A DNA stretch of 33,364 nucleotides from Chloroflexota bacterium (GCA_022561215.1 JADFRQ010000033.1:1-33364); one strand, 5' to 3'. Positions 23,386 to 32,891 are shown, counted from the first letter of the stretch. Program-made: numbers and translations. The notes: generated from the letters alone by a model not told the origin.

Positions 23386-25380
23386 TTAATCATCGAGACA
23401 CGTTAACGCATAAAGCGTCACGTCGGGCCATTTTTGGATTGTGCGCGTACATTGGTCTTCAAAGGTAGAGAAGAACGTATCGATTGCCTTCCTATGAAGC
23501 CCGGATGGGTCATGATTGAGCATAAAATTCGCGCCTTCGAGATCCAGCAATAAATGGGTTACCTGCATCGCATTCAGTGCATTCGCCTGGTCTTCCACAG
23601 TTGGATTTTCCAAGGTTAAGCGCACCCATTGGGCTTGCTCGGCATCCGCTAGGCAGCGCCCCTCACAGTAATATACCTGTCCGTCCCACATTTGATAAAC
23701 GCGGGCGTCCTCCTCCAGAGTTTCAGCAATGTAGCGCTGCGCGGCATAATCATGCCGTGCTCTGCGCAAGAATGTATCCTTCGATTCAGAGCCGAATACA
23801 ACAGGGAAGGGATTAAAGCCCGCCAGGTAGATCAACTGGTAGGCCAAGGTTGTTGCAACCACTCCGCCAACAATGCCATAGGCCAGCAAGGACTTGCCAA
23901 AACTGGACTTGAACCGCATCGCCAAAGTGAGCAGAACGCTTGCAGCGAGCAGACTCAAAATTGGATAAAGGGGCAGCAAGAAGCGATTTTGCTGTGTTCC
24001 CAGCGCCCACAGACCAAAGCGCAGCAGTGCGACGAATGTGAATGTTTTCAAACGCGAGTCTTTAGAAAGGAACGGAACGAGAAAAGCGAGAGGAAATAGA
24101 ATGCTGGGCATGTCGATACTCATCAGAAAAGTTCCGAATGCCTCGCGTTGTACATACAAGTTCAATGGCAGGGTTAGAAAATCGGAAATAGTTTTTCCTG
24201 TACCAAAGCTGGTGAGGTAAGTCATCAAGAGATCCAGGCGCAACGAGGACCATTCCCTCCCGCCAATAAGAAAGGGATAGATGGGATTACCCGCCAACAG
24301 CCAATTTTTTAGGTACCAGGGTGCCCCTATAGCAGCAGTGATAAACGCAAAATGAATCAGATCGGAGATTGTCCTTTTCGTCCCTCGGGAACGGCTTTGG
24401 TAAGCAATCCATAAAGTCAAGATCGCAAACATCCCCAGAGCAGGATATTTCGATCCAATCCCCAGCCCCATGCAAATTCCAGCCAAGGTAAGCCACGATT
24501 TATTTTCTGTTTCCTTCCAGCGTACGATCGCCAATAGCGCAAGGACTTCATAGATCGCCCATGCCATGTCGGTATAGGCCAAAGATCCCCAGAGGGGGAA
24601 AATGGGAATTCCCAGAAGAATACCCGCAGCGACCCACCCACCCGTCTCGCTGATATACCGTCTTCCCAGAGCGTATGTGAGCAAGACCAAACCGGCGGCA
24701 TAAGCCAGATGGAGAAGCTTGGCGAAGGTCTCCGAACCGAAGGCTGTACCGATGGTGTAGAGCATATCCATCGTTAGCGGCCCGTTCGCCTGCCAAATGT
24801 CTGGGAGCAGTTGAATTCGACCATTTTCGAGGAAAATTTTGGGTGCTTGAAGGTGATACATTAACCCGTCAAAATCCCATAAAGGAGTGAGCGCCTGGAT
24901 ACCACTCAAGAATAATATGGAGGCGACGAGAAAGATGACGGCTATGGAGCCGATTGAAATGGAAGGAGGAAAATCCTTTCGAACAAGTTGGATAAAATCA
25001 GCGATGAGTGCACTCCACTCACGCGAAGAGAGCGCGGCAGCGAATAAGAGCCCGATGAGGATGCTGCTGGCATGCAGTAAGCCGATGAGTCCTAAGCCGA
25101 GAATTCCATAAGCTAGGGCGCCCAGACCAATCGCTGTGGCAAAAGTTAAACGCTCCAGGGAGGAGCCGAAATCGTATCCACCTACCCAGGAAAACAGCTT
25201 CAAGCCCAATCCTGCGGCGATGATTAAGACAATACCCAGCAAGCTTAAGGCAAAAAACGCATCAGGAAGCGCACGCAAGCCGGTTTCCGTCAGGCTGCGC
25301 TCAGGGACCAGCCATCGCAGCAAGGCGACGAACATTGCTGCAGTCGAGAATACAAGAATGATGCGCTTCTTCGAATTCAT
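23386..25380 (-). CDS. Large membrane glycosyltransferase, GT39/PMT-like
   Basis: A 664-aa protein with about 12 or more spans and a C-terminal soluble domain (~540-664). Outer loop 1 has LTPLWDFDGLMYHLQAPKIF (D169, D171, H176), where GT-C enzymes carry the catalytic acidic residue. Later segments such as GSKYPALGMFAILTLW, APWYLKNWLLAGNPIYPF and TQQNRFLLPLYPILSLLAA are typical of the PMT/ArnT-like GT-C proteins. The soluble tail has a C-x-x-x-C pair (YYCEGRCLA) and a third Cys near the end. It should transfer a sugar from a lipid phosphate donor to a surface acceptor. Confidence 0.8.
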   Translation of the reverse strand: MNSKKRIILVFSTAAMFVALLRWLVPERSLTETGLRALPDAFFALSLLGIVLIIAAGLGLKLFSWVGGYDFGSSLERLTFATAIGLGALAYGILGLGLIGLLHASSILIGLLFAAALSSREWSALIADFIQLVRKDFPPSISIGSIAVIFLVASILFLSGIQALTPLWDFDGLMYHLQAPKIFLENGRIQLLPDIWQANGPLTMDMLYTIGTAFGSETFAKLLHLAYAAGLVLLTYALGRRYISETGGWVAAGILLGIPIFPLWGSLAYTDMAWAIYEVLALLAIVRWKETENKSWLTLAGICMGLGIGSKYPALGMFAILTLWIAYQSRSRGTKRTISDLIHFAFITAAIGAPWYLKNWLLAGNPIYPFLIGGREWSSLRLDLLMTYLTSFGTGKTISDFLTLPLNLYVQREAFGTFLMSIDMPSILFPLAFLVPFLSKDSRLKTFTFVALLRFGLWALGTQQNRFLLPLYPILSLLAASVLLTLAMRFKSSFGKSLLAYGIVGGVVATTLAYQLIYLAGFNPFPVVFGSESKDTFLRRARHDYAAQRYIAETLEEDARVYQMWDGQVYYCEGRCLADAEQAQWVRLTLENPTVEDQANALNAMQVTHLLLDLEGANFMLNHDPSGLHRKAIDTFFSTFEDQCTRTIQKWPDVTLYALTCLDD

Positions 25381-25386
25381 TGCCGC

Positions 25387-26862
25387 CTAGGGCTCACAGG
25401 TTACCTGCCATAAGCCGATTCCTGATGGGCTGTCCCAACGCCGCGTTTGTTGGCACGCGGAGGCAATTTCGGGCAACCATGGCCGCTTGGGGTCGGCGAC
25501 AGATTGGGTGAAGGCATGCGTCATGGTATAGGGTTGGCGCAAAATCCACCAACAGCCCGTTTCGCATGCCGGAGGATTTTCGGAATCAATCAACTCCAAA
25601 TTATCTAGCCCATAGTAGCTCAGTGGCAGCTGTACCTCCGGTTCCATAAGCCATACTTTGTCACCCGGGTTGGCGAATGCGTCATACTGCGCCACCAACC
25701 CCCTCCAGTCTTCGCTGGCAAATTTGGTATCGGTCTGGATTTGGGCGGCGGACCATACACCAATACCCAGCAAAGAAAACATGAGCAGCGCAGGTACGAT
25801 CGCAGCCTGGCGCCCATGCAACCGGATTTTGAGCGACTGCTGCATACGCTCTGCCCCTCTGCTTAACAAAAGTATCAAGAAAGGAAGAAGGACGATAAAG
25901 TAACGATCGACATAAACAGGCCGGCGCTGGGAAATAACCCAGACGGCCCCAATCGGGATGAGCAATCCAAAAACCGCGGCAAACATTTCCAGCGATTTGA
26001 AGTTCGGTTTGCGGATCGCAAAGAAGATCAATAGAATTCCTGTAAATCCGAATAGGAGAGAGGGAATCGAAAAAACACCGCCATAGCCGGAAATTAAATT
26101 CCAGGGTGTGCGCCAGAGGTCCTGTAGCAGCGGTGTCGGAATCCACCCAATGCCCAAACTGGGTTGTGCCTGCTGCATGTACCAATAAATCCAAATTCCC
26201 AGAGGGATGAGGGCGCCAAGCAGCATGAGCGCCCATTCGCGGAAAAGGTCCGGTTTTTCACGAAGCTGGTAGACGCGGTAGGTGGTCAGTCCGGCCACCA
26301 GGAGAAAGAAGAAGTAGTGCGTGACCAATCCCATACTCATGAGCAACAAGGTCACGGCAACCCATCTAGCACTGCGAGGCTGATTTTCTCGATGCAGAAA
26401 AGCCAGCAGCAGAAAGATGGCGAAAGCCGCTGCAAGCGCATAGGGCCGGGCGTCACGGGCATACCAAAGCGTCATTGGATGAAAAGCCCAGAACCAGCCA
26501 CTTACCACCATGCCGGATCGCCCGCCAACTCGGTAGCCAAGGATCAACGCTCCGGCCACCCCGGCCAGATTTGCCAGACTCGATAATAACCGTAGTCCAG
26601 TCTCGTCAGATTGGATGAAGCTCGTTATCAACTTTATGCCAACATAGTAGAGCGGCGGATTCACGCCATCGATACGCGCGGATTCCAGAAGCGTATCCCA
26701 CGAAACCTGCGAGAAAAGCCATGTGTAGCCCTCATCGACCCAGATGCTTGGTCCAGCAAGATTGATAAAGCTGAAGCCTGCGGCCAGGATAATAAAAAGC
26801 ATCCCGAGTCCATAATCAAGGGATGTAGGCTGGTTGCGGATGGACGAATTGCTGGAAACCAT
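25387..26862 (-). CDS. GT39-like membrane glycosyltransferase
   Basis: A 491-aa protein with about 11 spans. Outer loop 1 carries the canonical acidic pair WVDEGYTW (D43, E44) and is followed by PPLYYVGIKLITSF; WYARDARPYALAAAFAIFLL is the next family hallmark. The C-terminal ~110 residues form an outer soluble domain with paired cysteines (PACETGCWW). It precedes the larger GT by six bases in the same direction, so the three glycosyltransferase genes make one operon, with this gene first. Confidence 0.85.
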   Translation of the reverse strand: MVSSNSSIRNQPTSLDYGLGMLFIILAAGFSFINLAGPSIWVDEGYTWLFSQVSWDTLLESARIDGVNPPLYYVGIKLITSFIQSDETGLRLLSSLANLAGVAGALILGYRVGGRSGMVVSGWFWAFHPMTLWYARDARPYALAAAFAIFLLLAFLHRENQPRSARWVAVTLLLMSMGLVTHYFFFLLVAGLTTYRVYQLREKPDLFREWALMLLGALIPLGIWIYWYMQQAQPSLGIGWIPTPLLQDLWRTPWNLISGYGGVFSIPSLLFGFTGILLIFFAIRKPNFKSLEMFAAVFGLLIPIGAVWVISQRRPVYVDRYFIVLLPFLILLLSRGAERMQQSLKIRLHGRQAAIVPALLMFSLLGIGVWSAAQIQTDTKFASEDWRGLVAQYDAFANPGDKVWLMEPEVQLPLSYYGLDNLELIDSENPPACETGCWWILRQPYTMTHAFTQSVADPKRPWLPEIASACQQTRRWDSPSGIGLWQVTCEP

Positions 26863-27171
26863 TCGAGACTACCTATCGAGGCGGAGTCAGAATTGATGAA
26901 GGCACGATCTTACAATGAAAGGTTTATTGAGGATAGAAATTGGAAATGCGTGCGCGCTGCGAGGAAGTTTCTGCGCTGGTGTCGAATTTCTTTTGTTGCT
27001 ACACTTTGCCCCTCATTTTGTGGGGCAAGGTGCACAAATACAGATAGAGAGAAATATTCATCCAAATAAGTGAAACCTTATGCCTTAAGGACCAGCGACC
27101 GCATTTGAATCCTTTAACAGGGAGCAATTGTCATTTCTGATGTACTAGGCACCTCGGCCAGGCAAAAGCGC
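26863..27171. other. Divergent promoter region of the glycan locus
   Basis: Separates the - strand glycosyltransferase operon from the + strand ligase/TPR gene. A TTGCCCC/GGGGCAA hairpin lies at 27006-27028. No gene seen; promoters on both sides are expected but not clear. Confidence 0.5.
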
Positions 27172-29544
27172 GTGAGACTGCTCACCTTCAGCGTCTCTTT
27201 GTTGCTGCTCATTGTGATCGCTTTTCATTCGATCGGCTTGGCGGTCGCACAAATTCGTTACTTCACGCTGGGCATCTATATCGTCGCTGGTTTTCTTTGG
27301 ATCATTCTGCTCGGACGCTCGAAACGCGAACTTCGTATCCCACGCCTTATCTTGCCCCTGGCAGTGATTGCCATCTATCAATTTCTATTGATCGTCGTTT
27401 CCCCTGTTGCGTTTTATGGGTTTGAAATCGCGTTGATGGGCATTTTCTATCTGCTCATTTTTGTATTTTTTATTGATTCGCTCCACGGCGCGTGGGATAT
27501 TGAAACCTGGGAAAACGCACTGATCAGCAGCGCCATTTTGTTTGCGTTAATCGATGTGATTGGCATCGTTCTGTGGTTTCGTAATTGGGCAGCGATCAGC
27601 GGCTCCGTTTGGCCCCTGCCCCCTTTTGGTTACCGCTCAGAAGGTTCCTTTCTGTCGCATCCCAATCTCATGGCTGCCTACATTAACCTGGTGCTGCCGT
27701 TGGTTATTACACGGCTTATTCTTGCAAAAGGGGTCGTAAAAAAAGCAACCTGGGTGTTGTTAATGCTCTTTTTCGCGGCGATTGAGTACTTTGCCTCTTC
27801 GCGCGGCGCCTGGCTGGGGGCAATCGCGGGAATAAGCGTAATGATTGTGCTGCTCAATCTGAAGACGTTCGCCCAACGAATTCCCTTCCAAAAAAGATTG
27901 AGGAGCCTGACAACGGCCAGCAATATGATGAAGCTGTTGAGCATTTTGGTTGTAGGTGCCGTAATTGGATTTATCTTTCTGCAGCAAGTGTTGCTAACCC
28001 GAGGGAGCACCGCAGGCAGTTCTGGCCGCTTTGCGATCTGGGCCAATGCCTTCAGTGTTTTTCGTGCTTCGCCGATTTGGGGCAATGGACCTTCATCGAT
28101 GCGTGTGCTCTATGCCGTGCAGGCTGGTCTCCCGCCGGGATTCTCTGCTGGTCATGCGCATAATGCCATTCTCCAAATCGCAGGGGAACTAGGCGTTATC
28201 GGTCTTGCTATTGTGGGTTGGCTTGCTTTGCTGGTTGTGAGAACTTTCAACCAGGCATGGAAAACTGTCCCCGAATCCTCCCGGCCACGTTTGGCCGGAT
28301 ATGCAGGTATCTTTGTTGCGCTGGCCGTGCAGCATATGTTCGATTATGCCTTCGAACTCCTTCCTTATACGGTGGCGGTCTTGTTGCTGCTCGCCTTCCT
28401 CATTCACCTTGCCCCGAACACAGAAAAAATAGTTTTCCGCAAGCGCCTGGCAGTACCTCTCTTCGCAGGCTTGCTTGTGTTATACGGATTGGGCAGCGCA
28501 TTTACATTAAGCGGATCGACCGAGTTTCAACAAGGGATCGATGCTGCGAGAAATGATAATTGGGCGTTGGCTCAAAGCCAGATCTGCGCGGCGTATGATG
28601 TCAACGCGTACATAAGCACATATGCATTCCAATGTGCTTTGGCTCAAGCGCAGTATACCTACGAAGAAAAGACGAATGATGAAGAATCGCTTGCAAGCGC
28701 CATAATGACCTACAAAGATGGTCTCGCAGCAGATCCCTATTGGCCGGTCTATTGGGCCAATCTTGCGGCCCTGGAATGGGCAACGGGAGATCGTGATAAT
28801 GCCATGGCCCATATGCAGCTGGCCCTTGCATCCGCGCCCAACAACGCCACATTCGCACTAAATTTGGGCCGGATGGAGGAGCACCTGGGGTACGACCAAG
28901 ATGCCCAAGCGCACTATCTACAAGCTCTCACACTCGGCCCTCAGCTTGAAGCAAGTCAATATTTCCACCAGACAGAATTAAGAAGGCAAACATTATCGGG
29001 CTACGTGCCGATCGTGGATCGCACCTCATCGGATTCGCTCGCCTGGGCCGGGTGGCGAGCACTGAACGAAAAAAGCTGGGAAAAAGCTAGCGAGAACCTC
29101 AACGCAGCGCTTGAAATTAATTTCAATAATGCCCACGCCTATGCCTGGCTAGCTCGACTAAACAGATCTCTCGGCGCGCAAGAGCAGGCGCAGGAAAATA
29201 TTCAGACGGCATTATTCCTGGACAATGACTCACCTAATGTGAGAATAGAAGCAAGCCGCATTGCTCGGGAAATGGGCGATGAGCAGCTGATGATGGATCA
29301 TCTGCTCCGGGCATACGCACAAATACGAAACGGAAACCAATCTTTTGAGTTTGCCAGCGTCTTCTATATGCGGCCTTTGCTGGACTTCGATCTCGTACCC
29401 CAACTCGTTTCCACTCTCTTGAGCCCCGCAGAAATCGACGATTTCAATGAACTGACTCAGCTTTTAGGGAGGGCGGGAGAAACACAGCAGGCGGAGGCGC
29501 TCGGGGATTGGATTTCCTACCTGGTGCAGCAGTCCATACGTTAA
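27172..29544 (+). CDS. O-antigen ligase/polymerase-like membrane protein with TPR domain
   Basis: A 790-aa protein. Residues 1-~430 have about 12 spans and the Wzy_C/WaaL pattern: SEGSFLSHPNLMAAYINL and, at ~325-345, GHAHNAILQIAGELGVIG with the conserved His and Asn. The C-terminal ~350 residues are tetratricopeptide repeats, for example DPYWPVYWANLAALEWATGD and NNAHAYAWLARLNRSLG. Fusions of a WaaL-type ligase to TPRs are common in Gram-positive-like and Chloroflexota glycan loci, where the enzyme moves a lipid-linked glycan onto a surface acceptor. The start is uncertain: GTG at 27172 has no good ribosome site, while ATT at 27133, in frame and eight bases after GGGAG, would add 13 residues. 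Confidence 0.85.
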   Translation: MRLLTFSVSLLLLIVIAFHSIGLAVAQIRYFTLGIYIVAGFLWIILLGRSKRELRIPRLILPLAVIAIYQFLLIVVSPVAFYGFEIALMGIFYLLIFVFFIDSLHGAWDIETWENALISSAILFALIDVIGIVLWFRNWAAISGSVWPLPPFGYRSEGSFLSHPNLMAAYINLVLPLVITRLILAKGVVKKATWVLLMLFFAAIEYFASSRGAWLGAIAGISVMIVLLNLKTFAQRIPFQKRLRSLTTASNMMKLLSILVVGAVIGFIFLQQVLLTRGSTAGSSGRFAIWANAFSVFRASPIWGNGPSSMRVLYAVQAGLPPGFSAGHAHNAILQIAGELGVIGLAIVGWLALLVVRTFNQAWKTVPESSRPRLAGYAGIFVALAVQHMFDYAFELLPYTVAVLLLLAFLIHLAPNTEKIVFRKRLAVPLFAGLLVLYGLGSAFTLSGSTEFQQGIDAARNDNWALAQSQICAAYDVNAYISTYAFQCALAQAQYTYEEKTNDEESLASAIMTYKDGLAADPYWPVYWANLAALEWATGDRDNAMAHMQLALASAPNNATFALNLGRMEEHLGYDQDAQAHYLQALTLGPQLEASQYFHQTELRRQTLSGYVPIVDRTSSDSLAWAGWRALNEKSWEKASENLNAALEINFNNAHAYAWLARLNRSLGAQEQAQENIQTALFLDNDSPNVRIEASRIAREMGDEQLMMDHLLRAYAQIRNGNQSFEFASVFYMRPLLDFDLVPQLVSTLLSPAEIDDFNELTQLLGRAGETQQAEALGDWISYLVQQSIR

Positions 29545-29727
29545 GGGATTCAGAGTTTGATACGTGCGGTTGCGATAAGATTTTCACATGGAAGCTGTGA
29601 AAAGAGTCAGGATGATCGTGATGGAATGATGTGATTCTGAAACCCTTTCACGAAGTGAGGACAGAATCATCGTTTTCCAATTAAAAAAGATTTTGTCCAG
29701 GCGCAACGAGATCCTTTTGTTCTTTGA
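29545..29727. other. Hairpins after the ligase/TPR gene
   Basis: Two inverted repeats: TTTTCACA/TGTGAAAA (29581-29603) and TGATTCTG/CAGAATCA (29632-29669, with an inner TTCAC/GTGA pair). They may end or protect the ligase transcript, and they also border the pseudogene remnant. Confidence 0.5.
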
Positions 29728-29955
29728 AGGGCATTTACATACGCCGCCGGTCAACTCATCATTGTTATCGTGTCCAGTTTCTTGGGGCCAGCACCCTCCG
29801 AATTCGCTCCTCAGTTAATTGATCCCAAGTTGAGCAGTTCTTAAATTAATGAATTTGTGGAAATGGCCGATTATGTGAACACCTTGGGAAATTTGGATCT
29901 AGCCCAAGAAATTGAAGATTGGATAGAAACAGAGCAGTATCAAGCATTGCAGTAG
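29728..29955 (+). pseudogene. Degenerate C-terminal remnant of a second ligase/TPR protein
   Basis: The frame from 29728 reads RAFTYAAGQLIIVIV, then FAPQLIDPKLSSS, a TAA at 29842-29844, then INEFVEMADYV and AQEIEDWIETEQYQALQ to TAG at 29953. It aligns with the last ~65 residues of the protein encoded just upstream: LVPQLVSTLLSPAEIDDFNEL... ending EALGDWISYLVQQSI. Between the shared L-S and D-W-I the two are the same length (32 positions), the TAA stands where the intact protein has Glu, and about a dozen positions are identical or similar. There is no start codon or ribosome site. It is a remnant of a tandem paralogue, most of which has been lost. Confidence 0.7.
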
Positions 29956-30231
29956 CCAGTTGTAAGTCGTAATGGTTGATTGAGCGGTGATTGCATGCGA
30001 TGGCTTATTTCTTATCCGCGAGACCATGCGGTTAACCATGCGTCCCTTCGAATTGAATGTAGATTGCTGGACGTTAATTCTGCATGAATTTCCAGCCGGC
30101 CAGGAGAAAAAAGGGGGTGTTTTTACTATCAGCCTGCTTGCGAGCCCACCGCCAGTCTCTATAATTTACCCCTGGCATTATTCTGTAGAGGTTTTCCTAC
30201 ACCATGACGATGCAAACGAAGGAGAGAAACA
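29956..30231. other. Upstream region of the epimerase gene
   Basis: No gene; an ORF at 29987-30304 runs into the epimerase and is a shadow. Contains the candidate promoter at 30138-30165. Confidence 0.5.
30138..30165 (+). promoter_or_regulatory. Sigma-70-like promoter for the epimerase/dehydrogenase genes
   Basis: TTGCGA (30138-30143), 16-base spacer, perfect TATAAT (30160-30165), about 65 bases upstream of the GTG start. Confidence 0.5.
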
Positions 30232-31260
30232 GTGCCTGACGGAACAAGAGTCCTTGTCACCGGTGCCGGTGGTTTCATCGGCCATCATCTGGTCACATAC
30301 CTGAAGGAATCTGGCTACTGGGTACGCGGCGTGGACATCAAGTACCCTGAGTTCAGCCCAAAGGACGCTGATGAATTCGAGCTGCTCGACCTGCGGCGCT
30401 GGGATAATTGCCTGCAGGCCACGCGCGGTATGGATGAGGTCTATGCCCTGGCGGCCGACATGGGAGGCATGGGGTTTATTTCCTCCAACCACGCGCAAAT
30501 CCTGCACAACAACCTGCTCATGAACATCCATAGCTTTGAAGCAGCACACGTAAACGGCGTGAAACGTTTTCTGTTCACATCGTCCGCGTGTATCTATCCC
30601 GAATACCGTCAAATGGAGGCCGACGTTATCCCTCTCAAGGAAGAGGATGCCTATCCCGCGGACCCGCAGGATGCATACGGTTGGGAGAAGCTGGTCATCG
30701 AGCGACTCGGAATGCACTACGACAAAGAGTATGGACTTGAGACGCGCATCCCGCGCTTCCACAATATTTTTGGGCCAGCAGGTACATGGACGGGTGGACG
30801 CGAGAAGGTTCCGGCGGCTTTGTGTCGCAAAATTGCCGTAGCAAAATTCACTGGCAACCCTGAAATTGATATTTGGGGGGATGGCGACCAAACACGATCA
30901 TTCTGCTATATCGATGACTGTGTAACAGGCATCTTCAAACTCATGCAATCGGACTATAACGAGCCGCTTAATCTTGGACAGGATCGCATGTTGTCCATCA
31001 ATGAGTTGGCGGACATTATTGCCGAAATTGCGGAGGTAAAAATAAAGAAGGTACACATCGAGGGTCCGGAGGGAGTACGTGGTCGCAATTCAGACAATAC
31101 ACGTTTGAAAGAGGTTTTGGGTTGGAGCCCGGAGATCTCGTTGGAGGACGGTTTGGCGCGCACATACACCTGGATTGAGAAACAAGTAAAAGCCGAGCTG
31201 GAAAACGCTGCGGATAACCAAGCTGCAACGGAGGCCCTTGTTCATAGTAAGGTGTTGTAA
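30232..31260 (+). CDS. GDP-mannose 3,5-epimerase-like NAD-dependent epimerase
   Basis: A 342-aa extended short-chain dehydrogenase. Cofactor loop TGAGGFIG at 10-17; ALAADMGGMGFISSNHAQIL at 72-91; SSACIYPEYRQME at 117-129; Y149/K153 in DAYGWEK; RFHNIFGPAGTWTGGREKVP at 175-194; GPEGVRGRNSDN near 285. The last signature and the MGGMGFI loop mark the GDP-mannose 3,5-epimerase family. C120, Y149 and K192 sit at a constant offset of 25 from Cys145, Tyr174 and Lys217 of the plant enzyme, so the catalytic set is intact. The likely product is GDP-L-galactose or GDP-L-gulose. GTG start with GGAGAG six bases upstream. First gene of the nucleotide-sugar group. Confidence 0.88.
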   Translation: MPDGTRVLVTGAGGFIGHHLVTYLKESGYWVRGVDIKYPEFSPKDADEFELLDLRRWDNCLQATRGMDEVYALAADMGGMGFISSNHAQILHNNLLMNIHSFEAAHVNGVKRFLFTSSACIYPEYRQMEADVIPLKEEDAYPADPQDAYGWEKLVIERLGMHYDKEYGLETRIPRFHNIFGPAGTWTGGREKVPAALCRKIAVAKFTGNPEIDIWGDGDQTRSFCYIDDCVTGIFKLMQSDYNEPLNLGQDRMLSINELADIIAEIAEVKIKKVHIEGPEGVRGRNSDNTRLKEVLGWSPEISLEDGLARTYTWIEKQVKAELENAADNQAATEALVHSKVL

Positions 31261-31492
31261 AGAATCTTTTCGATTAGCCAGCATGGGTAGACGCCGTTCG
31301 CTACAATTTCAAACAATATTTTAAAGCCAATCAATGAGGAATATTTATTTCTGGCTCATGAACCATAATCCGCGAATTCTAAGAGCTGTTCAAAGATTAC
31401 GCGTACCTGCTCTTTCCGTTTTCTCCAGCGGTTAGTTAACTAGGACATCTGTGGCGCGAGAATAAGCGGTCATAAAGAGAGGAATTGCAAAT
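31261..31492. other. Intergenic spacer in the sugar-nucleotide cluster
   Basis: No gene or clear structure recognised; an internal promoter for the dehydrogenase is possible. Confidence 0.4.
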
Positions 31493-32890
31493 ATGACCCA
31501 TAGCTATTCAATTGTGGGCTTGGGCAAGTTGGGGGCCAGTATGGCCGCCGCAATTGCCAGTCGAGGGTTCGACGTGATCGGGGTGGATATTAGCCGACGC
31601 GTAGTTGAATTGATGAACGATGGCCATGCTCCAACACAGGAAACAGACCTGGAGAAAACCACTTCAGCCAATAAGGAGCGTATACGAGCTACTCTCAGCC
31701 ACAAGGAAGCTATTCTGGGCTCGGACGTGACTTTTGTTATTGTGCCCACACCGAGCGATGAGCGCGGTGCATTTTCGCTGCAATACGCGGCATGGGCTTT
31801 TGGTGAGATCGGTCGTGCATTGGCGGAGAAAGATGGTTATCAACTTATTGTCATGACAAGTACCGTACTGCCAGGAGCGACACGTTATGGTTTATTGCCG
31901 ATTCTTGAGCGCGTATCCGGTAAAGTGGCCGGCCGCGACTTTGGATTATGTTACAGCCCTGAGTTCATTGCCCTGGGGAGTGTGATCCACGATTTCTTAA
32001 ATCCTGACTTTACCCTCGTGGGTGAAATTGACAAAAGGGCCGGCGATCTTTTGGAAGCTTGTTACTCCGATATCATGCTGAACAGTCCTCCCTGCAAAAG
32101 GATGAGCCTGGAGAATGCTGAACTTACCAAAATTGCCTTAAATACGTACATCACCACCAAGATCACGTACGCCAACATGTTGGCCGATTTGTGTGAACGC
32201 ATTCCGGGGGGCAATGTAGACGTCGTAACGGATGCTCTGGGATCCGACCAGCGCGTGGGGAGCAAGTACCTTCAGGGAGCAATCGGGTATGGCGGTCCTT
32301 GCTTCCCGCGTGACAATATTGCACTTCGTTTCATCGCCTATGCCATTGGATCAAATGCCGATTTAGCAGAAACTACAGATCAAGTAAACCGTAATCTGCT
32401 AAAAAGAATGGCGGAAAGAATAAGTGAAATACTAAAGCCGGGCACTACAGTGGCTGTACTTGGGCTGGCATACAAACCTTATTCACATGTGATCGAGGAA
32501 TCACAGGGAATCTATCTGGCCAAGGCATTGTCACAGGCTGGCGCCCGCGTTGTTGCATTTGATCCCCTGGCAAACGAGATGGCACGTGCAGAACTTCGTG
32601 ATCATGCGGTGATTCTTAGCTCGGTTAAGGACTGCCTGGCACAAGCCGACATTGTTGTAATAACAACTCCGGACCCGGCTTTTCAAGCACTAACAGCGGC
32701 TGATTTTGGGCAGAAGGAATCCACGGTTACGGTGGTGGATTTTTGGCGCATTCTGAAAAATGAATTGGACGGCAAATCCGGCATTAAATACATTCCCATT
32801 GGTTATAGCACCGATGACCCTGCCAACGAGGCGCGCCTGGCGGAGCTTTGGAGCGAAACTATACCAGGCGTTGAACAGGAGGCTGGTTGA
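31493..32890 (+). CDS. Nucleotide-sugar 6-dehydrogenase (UDP-Glc/GDP-Man dehydrogenase family)
   Basis: A 465-aa NAD-dependent enzyme that oxidises C6 of a nucleotide sugar to the carboxylate in two steps. N-terminal Rossmann motif VGLGKLGAS (8-16) and VDIS (31-34); PTPSDERGAFSL at 85-96; STVLPGAT at 123-130; YSPEFIALGSVIHDFL at 154-169; K223 in TTKITYAN; catalytic C270 in GYGGPCFPRDN; C-terminal Rossmann VAVLGLAYKPYSHVIEES. All catalytic residues are present. Substrate may be a UDP-sugar or a GDP-sugar; the neighbouring GDP-sugar epimerase favours the latter by context only. GAGAGG lies before the ATG. One base separates its stop from the next gene. Confidence 0.9.
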   Translation: MTHSYSIVGLGKLGASMAAAIASRGFDVIGVDISRRVVELMNDGHAPTQETDLEKTTSANKERIRATLSHKEAILGSDVTFVIVPTPSDERGAFSLQYAAWAFGEIGRALAEKDGYQLIVMTSTVLPGATRYGLLPILERVSGKVAGRDFGLCYSPEFIALGSVIHDFLNPDFTLVGEIDKRAGDLLEACYSDIMLNSPPCKRMSLENAELTKIALNTYITTKITYANMLADLCERIPGGNVDVVTDALGSDQRVGSKYLQGAIGYGGPCFPRDNIALRFIAYAIGSNADLAETTDQVNRNLLKRMAERISEILKPGTTVAVLGLAYKPYSHVIEESQGIYLAKALSQAGARVVAFDPLANEMARAELRDHAVILSSVKDCLAQADIVVITTPDPAFQALTAADFGQKESTVTVVDFWRILKNELDGKSGIKYIPIGYSTDDPANEARLAELWSETIPGVEQEAG

Positions 32891-32891
32891 A

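Noticed and set aside
29987-30304. 105-codon ORF before the epimerase
   Set aside because: No ribosome site, no recognisable motif, overlaps the promoter and the start of the epimerase in another frame.
30178-30891. 237-codon ORF on the - strand
   Set aside because: It lies wholly opposite the epimerase gene, whose motifs are unambiguous.
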